Source: Ligustrum vulgare
Taxonomy: Eukaryota > Streptophyta > Magnoliopsida > Lamiales > Oleaceae
NCBI GenBank assembly: GCA_963555705.1
Contig: OY743182.1
Coordinates: forward strand, 50,472,592-50,536,591
Length of the DNA stretch: 64,000 nt
Reading direction: 5' to 3'
Position numbers and translations under genes: made by a program. Each line of letters starts with the position of its first letter. The stretch's first letter is position 1. The notes under the pieces were generated by a model. That model was not told the origin of the DNA, did no database searches, and saw nothing but the letters and a program-made list of their open reading frames with translations. Below, one piece after another: positions 46,136 through 56,087 of the stretch.

Positions 46136-47021
46136 GAACCAACCTCTTTAACACATAGCAGCCACGCACTACTCCTCCTCTCCTCTTACCAGCCGCAACC
46201 TTTACTCTAGCCTACATCACTCTCAGCCCTCACACTGTTCCACCCTACAACTCCATCACCAAGCAGCCGCACTCCTTAGCAACCTGCAGTTCACCGAACA
46301 TTAGCAGACTCTTAACTTCTTGACTCAGTCCTCATGGACGGTGGTAAGTTGTTGGTTATGCGATGGTAGGGAAGAAGACGAGCGGCAGCAGCATCAGCGA
46401 TGGTTGTGCCGTGGTAGGGAAGAATAACGTAATTTTCAGCTTTTATTTCCTAAGCAGTACAAATCTGTTTAGTGTTGATTTTGTAGTATACAGTGAAGTT
46501 TTCCCTTGGCCAGAACCTTCGCTGGGTCTCGAAAAGTTGTGAGGCCGAAACCTCAGTGGCCGCACAGGCATCTGAAATTTCAATTGTCAATTTGTGTAGC
46601 AATCGTGTGCCACAGTACTTGGCACGGCCGCGTGATTATAAGTTCAGGCAACAATTTCAAGTTTCTAAGACTTGCATTTCAATTCTCATATTTTATTTGC
46701 TCCTCGGTCCTTCAACTTTCAATTGCGGCAATCTGGTCCCCAATTTTTTGATTTCTTCATTTAACTTCATCTTGTACTCAACTGTCTTCATGCCCTTATC
46801 CAATATGTACAATTTAACTTCAATAATCATCTATTTGGCCATTATTTACTTCAATTCCTCCCTTCTATCAACTTTTGGGATATTTTCTGCAATATGAACA
46901 AATAAACAACAATTATGTATAATATATTCTAATATGACAATATTATATTCTAGTTTAGACATACAAATAAGTGTATAAATCGACTTATTGATGGGATAAA
47001 TGCTTCTAGCCTTTTCGTTCT
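45323..47021. mobile_element. About 1.7-kb insertion of unknown type in copy B
   Basis: Copy A shows the joined flank (agtacta...tatgaatataagctc), so 45,323-47,021 is an insertion or several. The left 340 bp contain a tRNA-like internal promoter word (gggttcgaatcttgg near 45,388) and end in an A-rich tail (45,660), as a SINE would. 45,770-45,960 is rich in tatcata/gatactt words. A (CT)n of about 70 bp lies at 46,064-46,133. The open frame 46,493-46,897 has no recognised similarity. No TSD found. Confidence 0.5.
46064..46133. repeat. (CT)n microsatellite
   Basis: About 35 uninterrupted CT units. Confidence 0.95.
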
Positions 47022-47139
47022 ACACATGAATATAAGATCAAACCATCGGAAATACTCAATAATAAATAGGGAAGCATAAATTTAAGGCCAAAAGCAATTT
47101 TAAGACTGTCAAAATTGCATGTTGAATATTCAATAGTTA

Positions 47140-47178
47140 GAGCATCTCTAATGGGACTATAGATTGAGAATGTGGATT

Positions 47179-47232
<54 letters not shown>

Positions 47233-47528
47233 TTATTTTACGTTTAAATTGTGGAGAGGAAGTGAATGTTTAAAGGAGAAAAAAGAGCGGAAAAAGGGGA
47301 AAAGAATAGAGAGATAGACACAATTTCAAATAAATTAATAAAAAAATAGTAGAGGATGTGTGATTGTAGAGAGTGTTGGGTTGAAATGTGTGAAAAATGA
47401 AGAAAAAAAAGGGAGAATGTGGAAGGGAGAGAGGAACAAAGGGATATTAAAGTAGGACCCACGAATTTTTGTATCCACATCTCACACATAGTTGATAGCC
47501 AAAAGTATGTGAAGCATTGGGGATGCTC
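47140..47528. mobile_element. PIF/Harbinger-like MITE X
   Basis: Ends gagcatctctaatggg and the inverted cattggggatgctc, flanked by TTA on both sides (47,137-47,139 and 47,529-47,531). 389 bp with an internal (GA)n at about 47,182-47,230. Copy A lacks it. A 3-bp TTA target is typical of Tourist/PIF-Harbinger MITEs. Confidence 0.82.
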
Positions 47529-47538
47529 TTAAGACTAA

Positions 47539-47711
47539 CAGACTGTTCGGCGGCTGATTAATGGGAAGAGAGATTTTGTTGTGTTTTCGAGGTAAAATAT
47601 GTGGTTAAAAATTGGAGAAAGAAAATGTGTATGATTAAAAAGTGATTTGGAAAATTGTGTAGTTTAAATTAGAGTTTAAACTCCAAATTAATGGAGGCGC
47701 CGAACAGGCAG
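47539..47711. mobile_element. PIF/Harbinger-like MITE Y
   Basis: Ends cagactgttcggcggct and the inverted ggcgccgaacaggcag, flanked by TAA on both sides (47,536-47,538 and 47,712-47,714). 173 bp. The interior carries the gtggttaaaaattgg and gattaaaaagtgattt words dispersed elsewhere in the window. Its right end is also found at the start of kiwellin copy C (about 55,621). Confidence 0.8.
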
Positions 47712-47721
47712 TAAACATTAA

Positions 47722-47938
47722 GGCTATGTTCGGTAGACAAAGGGTAGAAAATTAATTTTTGTGTTTGATTTATTTGTTTTTTCTAGGTAAGATATGTTGT
47801 TAAAAATTAGTTTGGAAAATTATGTAATTAGAGAGAGAAAATATGGACGGTTAAAAAGTTGTTTGAGAAATTGTGCAAATTAAATTTTGTGTTGAATTTT
47901 GTCTTCCAGTGTTATAATTTTTTTAGCCGAACGGATCC
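47722..47938. mobile_element. PIF/Harbinger-like (Tourist-type) MITE Z
   Basis: Ends ggctatgttcggt and the inverted agccgaacggatcc, flanked by TAA (47,719-47,721 and 47,939-47,941). 217 bp. Copy C has the empty site (aaacgttaattattaataa), which confirms both edges. Confidence 0.88.
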
Positions 47939-48122
47939 TAATTATTAATAATATATATATAACCTAGGGATCCCCCAGCCAGCACTGAATCTGGTATTTT
48001 GTTTGATTGTCGTAAATAAAATGCACTGAATATTCGATCGCACTAATTTGTATACGTAAATTCAGTAAATGACACAAGACAGCTGCTATAAATGATACTG
48101 TATATTACATTGACATGAATGG

Positions 48123-48356
48123 ATGAATATAAATAAATTTATAACTGCAATGAAAACAGTTAGTGGACAAGAATTCAGTAAGTTTTTCAGCATGAGTTCC
48201 TCGTTTCGCATATTATCCAGCTGTGCTGTACATTACAAGAAGAACATCATTTGTTTAGTAAAAAATATCGTGGATGCTTCTCCTGCAGTTTGGAAAGCTT
48301 TGAGGGTGCCAAAGAATGACTGGGGTTTGATGGAGATTTTCTGGGCTGATGAATGA
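48123..48356 (+). pseudogene. Kiwellin copy B, deletion remnant with chimeric frame
   Basis: The upstream flank (as in copies A and C) runs directly into the last 30 codons of kiwellin: ...LVKN then [16 protein letters not shown] to FWADE and stop. The junction lies in aaaatatcgtgg. Both parents carry aatat there, so a microhomology deletion removed the TATA region, the start codon and about 80% of the coding sequence. By chance the fusion leaves a 77-codon open frame beginning at 48,123. No signal peptide and no DPBB core remain, so function as a kiwellin is not possible. Confidence 0.9.
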
Positions 48357-48615
48357 TTTTCAGTACTAAGGCCAACACGAATAAAATACGAACTTAGGAG
48401 GAGAGTTCAGCCTCGTCACCTCCAGTAATATAAATAAAAGTAAACTTACTCATTCCAAAGGATTACACTTCGTGTCTATAGTCATGCTACTCGTTATCAT
48501 ATGATGACGAGCATAGGCTAACATGCTATAATTCTTGTATTAGTATTTGCATGAATAATCCATCAAATCTTTTTGATGAATTGAAAATATGGTGTCTATC
48601 TTTCTTGTTAATGTT

Positions 48616-48790
48616 GCAACCTCTATTCTATATGCCTAGGCGCGCTAAGGCGTGATTCTCGACTTTTATGCCATGCTTCGCGCTTTACCGCTCATTGTCG
48701 GGCCTTTTCGTGTTAGACGCACTTAAACGTGATCATCAGCCTCACCGCTTCGTTACGGGCGCTTTATGCTTTTTAAAACTCTTTACAACT
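48616..48790. repeat. 175-bp insertion shared by kiwellin copies B and C
   Basis: A GC-richer block (cctaggcgcgctaaggcg..., ...gttacgggcgctttatgc) present here and at 56,921-57,097 but absent from copy A, where ttaatgtt joins atcatacaa directly. It looks like a small dispersed element. It shows that copies B and C share an ancestor after their split from A. Confidence 0.8.
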
Positions 48791-49176
48791 TATCATACCA
48801 AATTTTGGTCAACGTCAAAAGATTGTGCTTTCATTTATTTCTATATTTATCAAACTTGGTTTACAATCTATAATAACTATATAAAAGAAGGATACTTTGA
48901 AAGAAATTCCCGCCCAAATTTCCCGACAAAAGTCCCCTCAAAATTATTTTATCAAAAATAAAAAATATTACTGTATTAAAAAAAAAAAAAAAATTACTGT
49001 GAGGAGACGTTTTCAGATAATTCAAAATTTCCCAAGCCCCGAGACCCTACAGTTCAACCTCTAATTAATGCAGACCAATTTCAAAATGAAATATACTTTT
49101 ACAAGTTCCTTCTCTCATACGAAATGGGTCTTCCATTACATTCATAGATTCAACTCTCACTCTCTAAAATTTGAAA

Positions 49177-49378
49177 ATGTTGGAAGGAGACTTAACGATT
49201 GTTGATGGAACTCAGCTAACAGCACTGGAATTCTCACTGCCGCTGGAAAAAGTTGGCGGCGCGATCACCGGTGCGAAAGTACTGGAGTGGCGGAATCGAG
49301 AGCCTCACTCGCTCTTCACGGCCTCATGTTACCGGAAAGTCTCAAGTAGGTCGTGTTCGCAGCCTTCTTCAAAGACAG
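49177..49378 (+). pseudogene. Unidentified exon-like segment inside Helitron
   Basis: Open from an ATG at 49,177 for about 67 codons (starts MLEGDLTIVDGTQL; includes EWRNREPHSLF). GC-rich compared with its surroundings, and it ends at a plausible donor (cag|gt at 49,378-49,380) that leads to the bromodomain exon. I do not recognise the product. It may be the 5' exon of the captured bromodomain gene or of another gene. Confidence 0.45.
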
Positions 49379-49502
49379 GTACAATATATGTTCCCCCCCC
49401 CCCCCCCCTCTTTTAGCTTTCTAGAAATCGATGTTTCTTAAGCACTGTTCAATTTTGATATTGAAAGCTTATCATTATTGGTACCTTGAAATATAAATGT
49501 AG

Positions 49503-49703
49503 GAAGGACACTCATGGGGTATTCTCTGAACCAGTGGATCCCGCTGATGTACTTCTCTGGAAAGACTTGCTGATTTCTGGTAGAATGTTATTATTGTTTT
49601 AATAATTTATTCAGAGTTAATTGTTTATGTAGCTACCTGATTATCATGAGATAATAGAGCTCCCATGGATTTTGAGACTGTGAGGAAAGAGCTTGATGGT
49701 GGA
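49503..49703 (+). pseudogene. Captured bromodomain gene fragment (two exons and intron)
   Basis: Exon 49,503-49,548 reads KDTHGVFSEPVDPAD. After an 84-bp GT-AG intron, 49,633-49,703 reads LPDYHEIIE and, one base out of frame, PMDFETVRKELDGG. This matches the bromodomain ZA-loop core of plant BRD proteins (KDTYGVFSEPVDPEELPDYHDIIEHPMDFATVRKKL). The retained intron shows capture as DNA, not cDNA. The rest of the domain is missing, so acetyl-lysine binding is not expected. Confidence 0.85.
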
Positions 49704-50531
49704 TTTATTCTTTTGTCCTACAACATCAATATGAACATATCTTATTCTTATTTGTTTGGTTAAATTACGAAAGAATTAATACGATTTTTCTTGGTCGAAG
49801 AAGCTGGAGATATTTTATATTCATTTCTTTAATTAGTTGGGTATAGTGGTTGATTTTGATTATTACTATAATCGGATGTGCGTGCACTATCTGATAATGA
49901 AATCATGTTTGACGAATTTATCTTTTTACCTATGTTTTAAGCTCTTTAGCTAATGCTAGAATAAAAAATTGAAGGAAAAGGCAAAAAGCACATAGTTACT
50001 GGAAACCTTCTGTCTCATGCCAAAATTTCTTTGCTCACCCTATCACCTTTCAACAATGTTTAGAAATTAGAACAATATGTACATACCAATAAAATAGAGG
50101 CCAATAATATGTTTGTGTTCATAGGATGGATATCCAAAGCATGTACTTGCATGCTGTTCAATTTTGTATCATCTTAATTCAGTTTGTGACTTTACCCGTT
50201 AGATTATTTTGGTAGTTGTCTGTGTAAGACATGCTTGCATGAATAATCCATTAAATATCTTTCAATTGTATGTAGATTAAATACCATTCAACTGATCTCA
50301 ATAGTTATTACAATAATAAGGTCTGTATATGACATGTTGTCATTTTGTTTTCAATTCTATTGGAATTTGAGTTAATAGCAGGGATTCCCTCTAATTTATA
50401 TTTCCTTCTTTTCAATATATTCGCTGCCATGATTTGTAAATGTTTGTTTGTAATATTTTTACCTATGCTTCATCTCTTTTGCTTTTTATTGAGAGTTCAA
50501 TTTTTTTTTCCTCTAGTTGGGATTTACAGAG

Positions 50532-50654
50532 ATGGAGACTTTCATGTTCACATCTGAATCTGTTAATGAGGGACACCCCGCTAAGCTCTGTGATCAAATC
50601 TCTGACACAGTGCTCTACGAGATCCCTAAGCAAGATGGATTCAGGACCATTTGA
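50532..50654 (+). pseudogene. Captured S-adenosylmethionine synthetase N-terminal fragment
   Basis: 40-codon frame starting [20 protein letters not shown] then DQISDTVL, very close to the start of plant SAM synthetase ([28 protein letters not shown]). It begins just after an intron-acceptor-like tttacag, as in SAMS genes with a 5' UTR intron. The catalytic HPDK aspartate is alanine here, similarity fades after VL, and a stop follows at 50,652. It is a non-functional piece. Confidence 0.9.
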
Positions 50655-50781
50655 CAAGTTCTTGAGAATGAAGGTCCTTCAACAACATCACAGGTTTGCA
50701 GTATCGCGTCATGGGTGTCACCAACCACTTGCTTACACAAAACTCCTCAACTTCGTGAATGAAAATTAGAGGTAAAATCGA

Positions 50782-50868
50782 CAAAGTACATTGTAATTCA
50801 TATGAATAGGTTCTAATCAAGATTAGTTCATGAATAAAGTACATTGTAATTCATATGAATAGGTTCTT
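50782..50868. repeat. 32-bp direct repeat
   Basis: The block beginning aaagtacattgtaattcata and ending ataggttct occurs at 50,782-50,813 and 50,837-50,868, between the SAMS and RPA-like fragments. Confidence 0.85.
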
Positions 50869-51012
50869 ATGGAGATCTATGTTTAAGATCCGGGTAAGAG
50901 TTGCTGAAGGGACGGGAAGTGCCAACTTTCTTTTGTGGGATTGTGAGTGCCTACAACTGATCTGGAAATCTGCCGGCAAGCTAAGGGGTCGCTTGGCACG
51001 GGTGAGACAAAT
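50869..51012 (+). pseudogene. RPA1-like C-terminal OB-fold fragment
   Basis: FKIRVRVAEGTGSANFLLWD then CECLQLIWKSAGKLRG resembles the Rep_fac-A_C region of plant RPA70-like proteins (YKLKVRVTDNTGTATFVLFDRE...LIGKSA..L). Plant Helitrons often carry RPA-like genes, so this may be native Helitron content and not a captured host gene. The frame ends at 51,047 after unrelated sequence. Confidence 0.6.
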
Positions 51013-51049
51013 GGTGTCAAACTATTTTCCTAACTCAATAAATAATTAA

Positions 51050-52233
51050 TACATACATTGATTTTCCATAATTTGATTTCCATGGGATGGGGTGGAGGAT
51101 TACTGCCTGGGCAATGTAGAGACTTTGGTAAATAAGAGGCTACTGTTTAAGATTCAATTTAGAGATCAAAATTTAGTAACCAGACTTTCTGTCAAAGTTG
51201 AAAAATTGAAAAATTTAGTAACCAGACTTTCTGTCCACGCAGTTGTCGAGCAGTAAGCTTCGGAAGTTCATGAAAATTGAAAAGGACTAAATATTAGAAT
51301 TTTAATAATCGTTTGAAAGGAAATTGACTTTTTTACCTCTAAGTATTCAAAGTTCTATTGTACTTGATTGTTCTGGGTTTCTATAAATACTTTGTTATCA
51401 TTATTTTTGGATATTTTAATTTTTGAGTAATGCTTTTGATACTATACGTTATGGAGTTTTCACATTTGTTTATCTCACAATTTTCTAAATTTTCGTGTAA
51501 CGTTATCTTATGTTTTCGAAGGCTAATCATATGAGCAACAATATGGAAAATCCTCGAGTTATATGGCTAGCTGAATTGAACACAACTTGAACGAATTGCT
51601 TCTCTGGATGCTCTCAGTTCAAAGATTAAATGGTGAGTTTAATGGTTCATGGCTAAATTGTGAGCTTGAAGCTGAAAAAAGAAACAATTGTAAAATGCAG
51701 TTATTGATAATATTGTTATGAAGATAAAAAGAAATTGGAATACCGTTTTCGTTTAAGCTTATCATTTTGCTATTTTGTAATGTAGTTCTAATTCAAAATC
51801 GAATTTTAAGTGGGTTAACTGGAGTGGTGACTTATGTTTATATCTATTGGAACAAATGAATCTCAGTGCATATTTTTTAATTTTAGATATCTACGATGGA
51901 TTTGTAGAATTTATTTTACTTTACCACCAATTTCAATCAATGCAGGGTATCCAACCAATTTAGTTTTAAAGGATATGCTATTCATATATCTAACTGTCTT
52001 TAAAATTAACCTTTACTATTTTTTATGGGTAATAATTATTGTACACTTTCCTAAAGACTTAATAAAAGTTTGTTCGCATGGGGCTGTTTCATTTCAGAAA
52101 TGAACTGGGATGCAACCAATGAAGCAGATTATTTAGCTGTTGTTAATCAAGATTTGCAAGCTGTTGGCCTATGGTTAACTTAACCTTATTTTTTTGATCA
52201 TAACAAACAAGAATATATTGTGTTATTAACAAG
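51050..52233. other. Helitron interior without recognised genes
   Basis: AT-rich. A short duplicated phrase attaaaatttagtaaccagac-like occurs near 51,172 and 51,214. 52,099-52,182 is open (MNWDATNEADYLAVV, with LQAVGLWL following) but not recognised. Confidence 0.4.
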
Positions 52234-53949
52234 TGTGCTTCAAGTGTTTCATGTAATGATAAATATTCAAAGCACTCTATGTTCAAATCGTCTCTCAAAG
52301 ATATAAATCAAAACTATGTGATCAAACACATGAGACGTAAAGAAGATCATGAAAGAATTGAAGATATTCAAAGATCAAGATTGAAGTTGAAAAGCATGAC
52401 ATGAAGATCAAGAATTCAAGCATACAAGATTAGAGTTCAAGTTCAAGAGTTGATTTAACCTATGTAAAGGTATAACACTCTCAATCTTTAGCGATGACAT
52501 TCAACGAGCTCGAAAATGATTTTTATGCATCAAGAAACTTACTTGAAAATTCATCACTTGCATAAAATATTTTTATCTAAGTTAATATTGCTTTTCAAAT
52601 GTTATTTGATCTTAAATAATGATTATACTATGTTAAACCACTTTGAAAAACAAGTTAGAAACCTAAAAATCCTAAATTTTCATTATTTTTCAAAAGTCAA
52701 TTTTCGGTCAACCGAAAGTCAACTTTCGGTCAACCGAAATTGGTCAACCGAAAGTTCAACGGTTGAAAATGTGTAACGGCTATATGCATGTTTCGGTTGA
52801 CCGAAACTCTAGAAATGGTCAACCGAAAGTTGCTGAATTTGAATATCTTGATCTATAAATAGTCATCTCATTTACATTCATTTTTTAACAACATAGAAAA
52901 GATTTTATAGAAACTTTCTTGTGAAAATTCATTGTTCTTACTTGGTTTATATTCATCTATTATTATTATAAAACTTTGATTGATTTAAACTTTGTTTTAT
53001 CAAATTCATCAAAGATTTTGGAACAAAGTTTTGTGAAGATTCTTGGTTTTATATTGTTTAAACTTGTTCAACATCTTCACACTATATTGGAATTGAAGTG
53101 CAAGTCTCTCTTTGTTCTAAACTTGTTTTAATCTTTTAAAAGAGAGAAATTCCAATTAAGGAACTTTGATTATTTGTGCTACATTTTTCATTATCATTTG
53201 ATTCATCAAAGTTCCATTACCTAAATACTTTGAGTTTAACTCATTGTTAATTATTCAAGTGTGGCATCTCTTGGTACTTAATTTGATTCAATATTTTAAC
53301 AAGAGATTATTTGAAAAACTTTGTTTCATTGCATTGAACTTTTCATTATCATTTGCATCAAAGTTTTTCTCTAACACTCGAGCTTAATTCATTGCTATCT
53401 ATTGAAGTGTTAACCTAACTCTCTCGGTACTTAATTTGAGTATATCATTTGTCAAGAGAGTTATTTCAATTGTAAATTCAATTCATTATATCTTGTGGTT
53501 TCGAGAGCCTTGTGAAAACTCGATTGTTGGTTAAGGGTAGGTGCTCCTTGTTGTAAGTCGCCTAAGGATTTGGTACTCATTGTTGTAAGTTATCAATATA
53601 GTGGATTTGGCCTTGCTCGTGACGGAGAGCTCGGTAACGGGGGACGTAGATCACGTTGGTTGATTGAACCTCCATAAATCGCGTTTGCATTCTCTTATCC
53701 CTTTTACTTACTTACATTGCACTTACTCTATTCTATCAATTTATATTGTGCAACACTATATCTAAGTGCTATACTTGTTTTATCAATTAAGTTTACACAT
53801 TTATAGAACACTACATTGATAGTTAAGTTACTTATAACATTAAGTGCTCATACTTGTACACATTGATTTTTAAGTTTGAGATTATTTATCGAAAAAGTTT
53901 TATAAACCAATTCACCCCCCCTCTTGGTAAGTTTACTCTTGGGCTAACA
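52234..53949. repeat. Solo LTR, probably copia (SIRE/Maximus-type), nested in the Helitron
   Basis: Begins tgtgcttcaagtg and ends ctcttgg...gggctaaca, with caattcacccccc near its end, a phrase common at ends of large copia LTRs. The flanks share caag (52,230-52,233 and 53,950-53,953) plus an A on each side, so an ACAAG target is likely. About 1.7 kb, no internal coding region. Contains a block of gtcaaccgaaa repeats at 52,690-52,825. Confidence 0.65.
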
Positions 53950-53953
53950 CAAG

Positions 53954-55606
53954 CTTCATAATTTTCAGAGTAAGGAAACAGAAAATAGTTTGGATTCATA
54001 AAGAATATAATCAAAGTGAGTGGCTTTGCTTATTTCATCTCTTGATTTATAGTTTCATCTTTTGTAACATTTTTTCTTCCTTCTGCTGTTATTGAAACAA
54101 TCTTGGATATTTGTATTTTTTTCTTTGATTGAGTGTCTTTGCTTTTTTCATCTCTATCTGGTCTGGAATTGTATTTTCTTGAATCATAATTAGCTGTCCT
54201 GCTTCCTCTCAACAGCATAACAGGTCATGCACCTATTTTTCGCTCACAGTTTTTGCTTCATCATTTTTTTCTTTTATTTTTGCATCATATGAGGATGATT
54301 GTTGTGAATAAATAAAAATCAAGTTATTTTTTTTTTTTAATTAACTAAACTTTTTTAGAAGGTAAGACTTTAACTTATTGTAGCATTTTTAATATTAATT
54401 ACGCATCATTCCTAGGTGATAGATACCATTTATTTTTGGTGTACCTGCTTTTGAGAAGCTGCAAAATTAGAAGTTTTAAGGGCAACATATGAGCTTGAAC
54501 AACCAAGAACTAGGATAGAAACTGTTGAGATAAGGTAGATAGCTGCTAAAAAATGAAGGCAGCAGTGAAAGCTCCTGAAGCTTTGCCCCGGTGTTCTGAA
54601 GCCTTGCCCCATTTTTTTATTTATATCTCATATTATTGCTCCTAGAGTTGAGGATTAAGGATGTCCATAACATTTTCTTTATTTTTAATAACTAATGAAA
54701 TAAGCATACGTATCGCAGGTTTCGATTATAGAGATGATCAAACAAAAATTTTGCTATTACATTTATTTTATTTGAAAGGACCCTCAGGTGACAGGTATCA
54801 GATGATGTCAGCAAAAATTAAACTTCTATTTCATCAGCTAACTGAAGATGCTATGATCAATCTTCTGGGCACATGTCTTCACTTTAACCATTTTGGTAAG
54901 GCACACACTGCCGTTTTAGAGTATCTTCAAGAGTTTGTATTTATAAAATGCATATTATGTATAATAATTTAGAAAGAAATACTTTAAAAATCAACCAATT
55001 ATGTTATGAATTCCTTCAATTTTTTGCTACCAAGGATATGAACTTTATTATCTTGGTAACATTATATTATTTTTAGAGTGCTTTATTTGAAACAGGTATA
55101 TGTATGGTCATTGCAGAGAGAAAAAGTAAATAAATTATTTTGGAGTTGAACTATGATGATGAAAATGAAGGAAAAGAAAGAGGAAAGTACAAAAAGAATA
55201 ATCCAAGAAAGCATGGGAAGTCCAGCATAGAGCCTATTGTTGAGGATTCAGCTAATGAAGCTTTTGGTGAGTTGTGTTTATTTAGCTTTAGGGTGTTCGG
55301 TAACATTATTTCAAATAAATCATCTTTTTCATAAAAAAAATACGCTTTCTATATTCTAAATAATAATTTGAGAAAACTCATCTAAGAAATACATTTAGAT
55401 AGAAAAAGTTGATGGACATTTGTTTTGGTTTATGAATTTTGTGATTTTGATATTTTTGTCCTTTTTTAATTTATAATTCATAAATATGTACAAATCTATG
55501 AGGAATATTTTATATTTTAGAATTTAGTTTTTTCTTTGCAAGTTTAATTTTTTACATTTTACTTCAAATATTTTGTATATATCTAATACCGTGTATTGTA
55601 CTCGAA
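53954..55606. other. Right part of the 6.7-kb Helitron
   Basis: Two open stretches look exon-like but are not recognised: 54,775-54,890 (GPSGDRYQMMSAKIKLLFHQ, LTEDAMINLLGTCLHF) and 55,140-55,270 (acidic/lysine-rich, SSIEPIVEDSANEAFGE, ending before a gt). They may be further captured exons. The rest is AT-rich. Confidence 0.4.
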
Positions 55607-55610
55607 CTAG

Positions 55611-55985
55611 TTTGATACAAAGGAGCTGCCAAACAGGCAGTAAACGTTAATTATTAATAATATACATATAGCCTAGGGATCCCCCCAGCCAGCACTGAAT
55701 CTGGTATTTGTTTGATTGTCGTAAATAAAATGCACTGAATATTCGATCGCACTAATTTGTATACGTAAATTCAGTAAATGACACAAGACAGCTGCTATAC
55801 ATGATACTGTGTATTACATTGACATGAATGGATGAATATAAATAAATTTATAACTACAATGAAAACAGTTAGTGGACAAGAATTCAGTAAGTTTTTCAGC
55901 ATGAGTTCCTCGTATCGCATATTATCCAGCTGTGCTGTACATTACAAGAAGAACATCATTTGTTTAGTAAAAAATATATAAGTAA
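55611..55985 (+). promoter_or_regulatory. Kiwellin copy C 5' flank
   Basis: 55,611-55,620 is the last of copy B's host flank. The B/C junction follows at aaaggag|ctgcc, where a MITE Y right end (aacaggcagtaaac) begins copy C. From 55,646 it parallels copies A (32,855) and B (47,941). No sharp element apart from the TATA region below. Confidence 0.6.
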
Positions 55986-56013
55986 ATGGGAGTCTGCGCA
56001 AGGAATTTTCTAT
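55984..56013 (+). repeat. Duplicated piece of the kiwellin start codon region, upstream of the gene
   Basis: 55,986-56,011 (atgggagtctgcgcaaggaa then ttttct) repeats 56,088-56,113 exactly. In copy A the same place holds unrelated gtcgtgttcgaccctc. It creates an upstream ATG with a 12-codon frame ending at TAG (56,022-56,024). Confidence 0.92.
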
Positions 56014-56022
56014 ATATATTCT
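56010..56022 (+). promoter_or_regulatory. Putative TATA box of kiwellin copy C
   Basis: tctatatatattc about 70-78 bp before the ATG, conserved in copy A at the same distance. With this box the transcript would start near 56,045, downstream of the duplicated ATG, so that ATG would usually not be in the mRNA. Confidence 0.6.
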
Positions 56023-56087
56023 AGTAGAATTGCAGCTCAGAATTATCAAACATTTGTAAAAAAACTCACTTGAAGAGGTTAAAGAAA

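Larger units (their letters stand above)
48867..55610 (+). mobile_element. 6.7-kb Helitron carrying host gene fragments
   Basis: 5' end TCTATAATAACTATATAAAA after host ...tttacaA; 3' end ...ccgtgtattgtactcgaaCTAG before host Ttgatacaaaggag. The same host word in copies A and C is uninterrupted (ttacaatttgatacaaagg), so the element is bounded to the base at an A|T site with no target duplication, as Helitrons do. The 3' hairpin is cgtgta-ttg-tactcg with one mismatch, six bases before the end. The interior contains bromodomain, SAM synthetase and RPA-like pieces plus a nested LTR. No complete Rep/helicase is seen, so it is non-autonomous. Confidence 0.88.

Noticed and set aside
46493..46897. 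134-codon plus-strand frame in the 1.7-kb insertion
   Set aside because: No family match by eye, starts with a weak context, and the second half is low-complexity hydrophobic; kept only as a note in the insertion entry.
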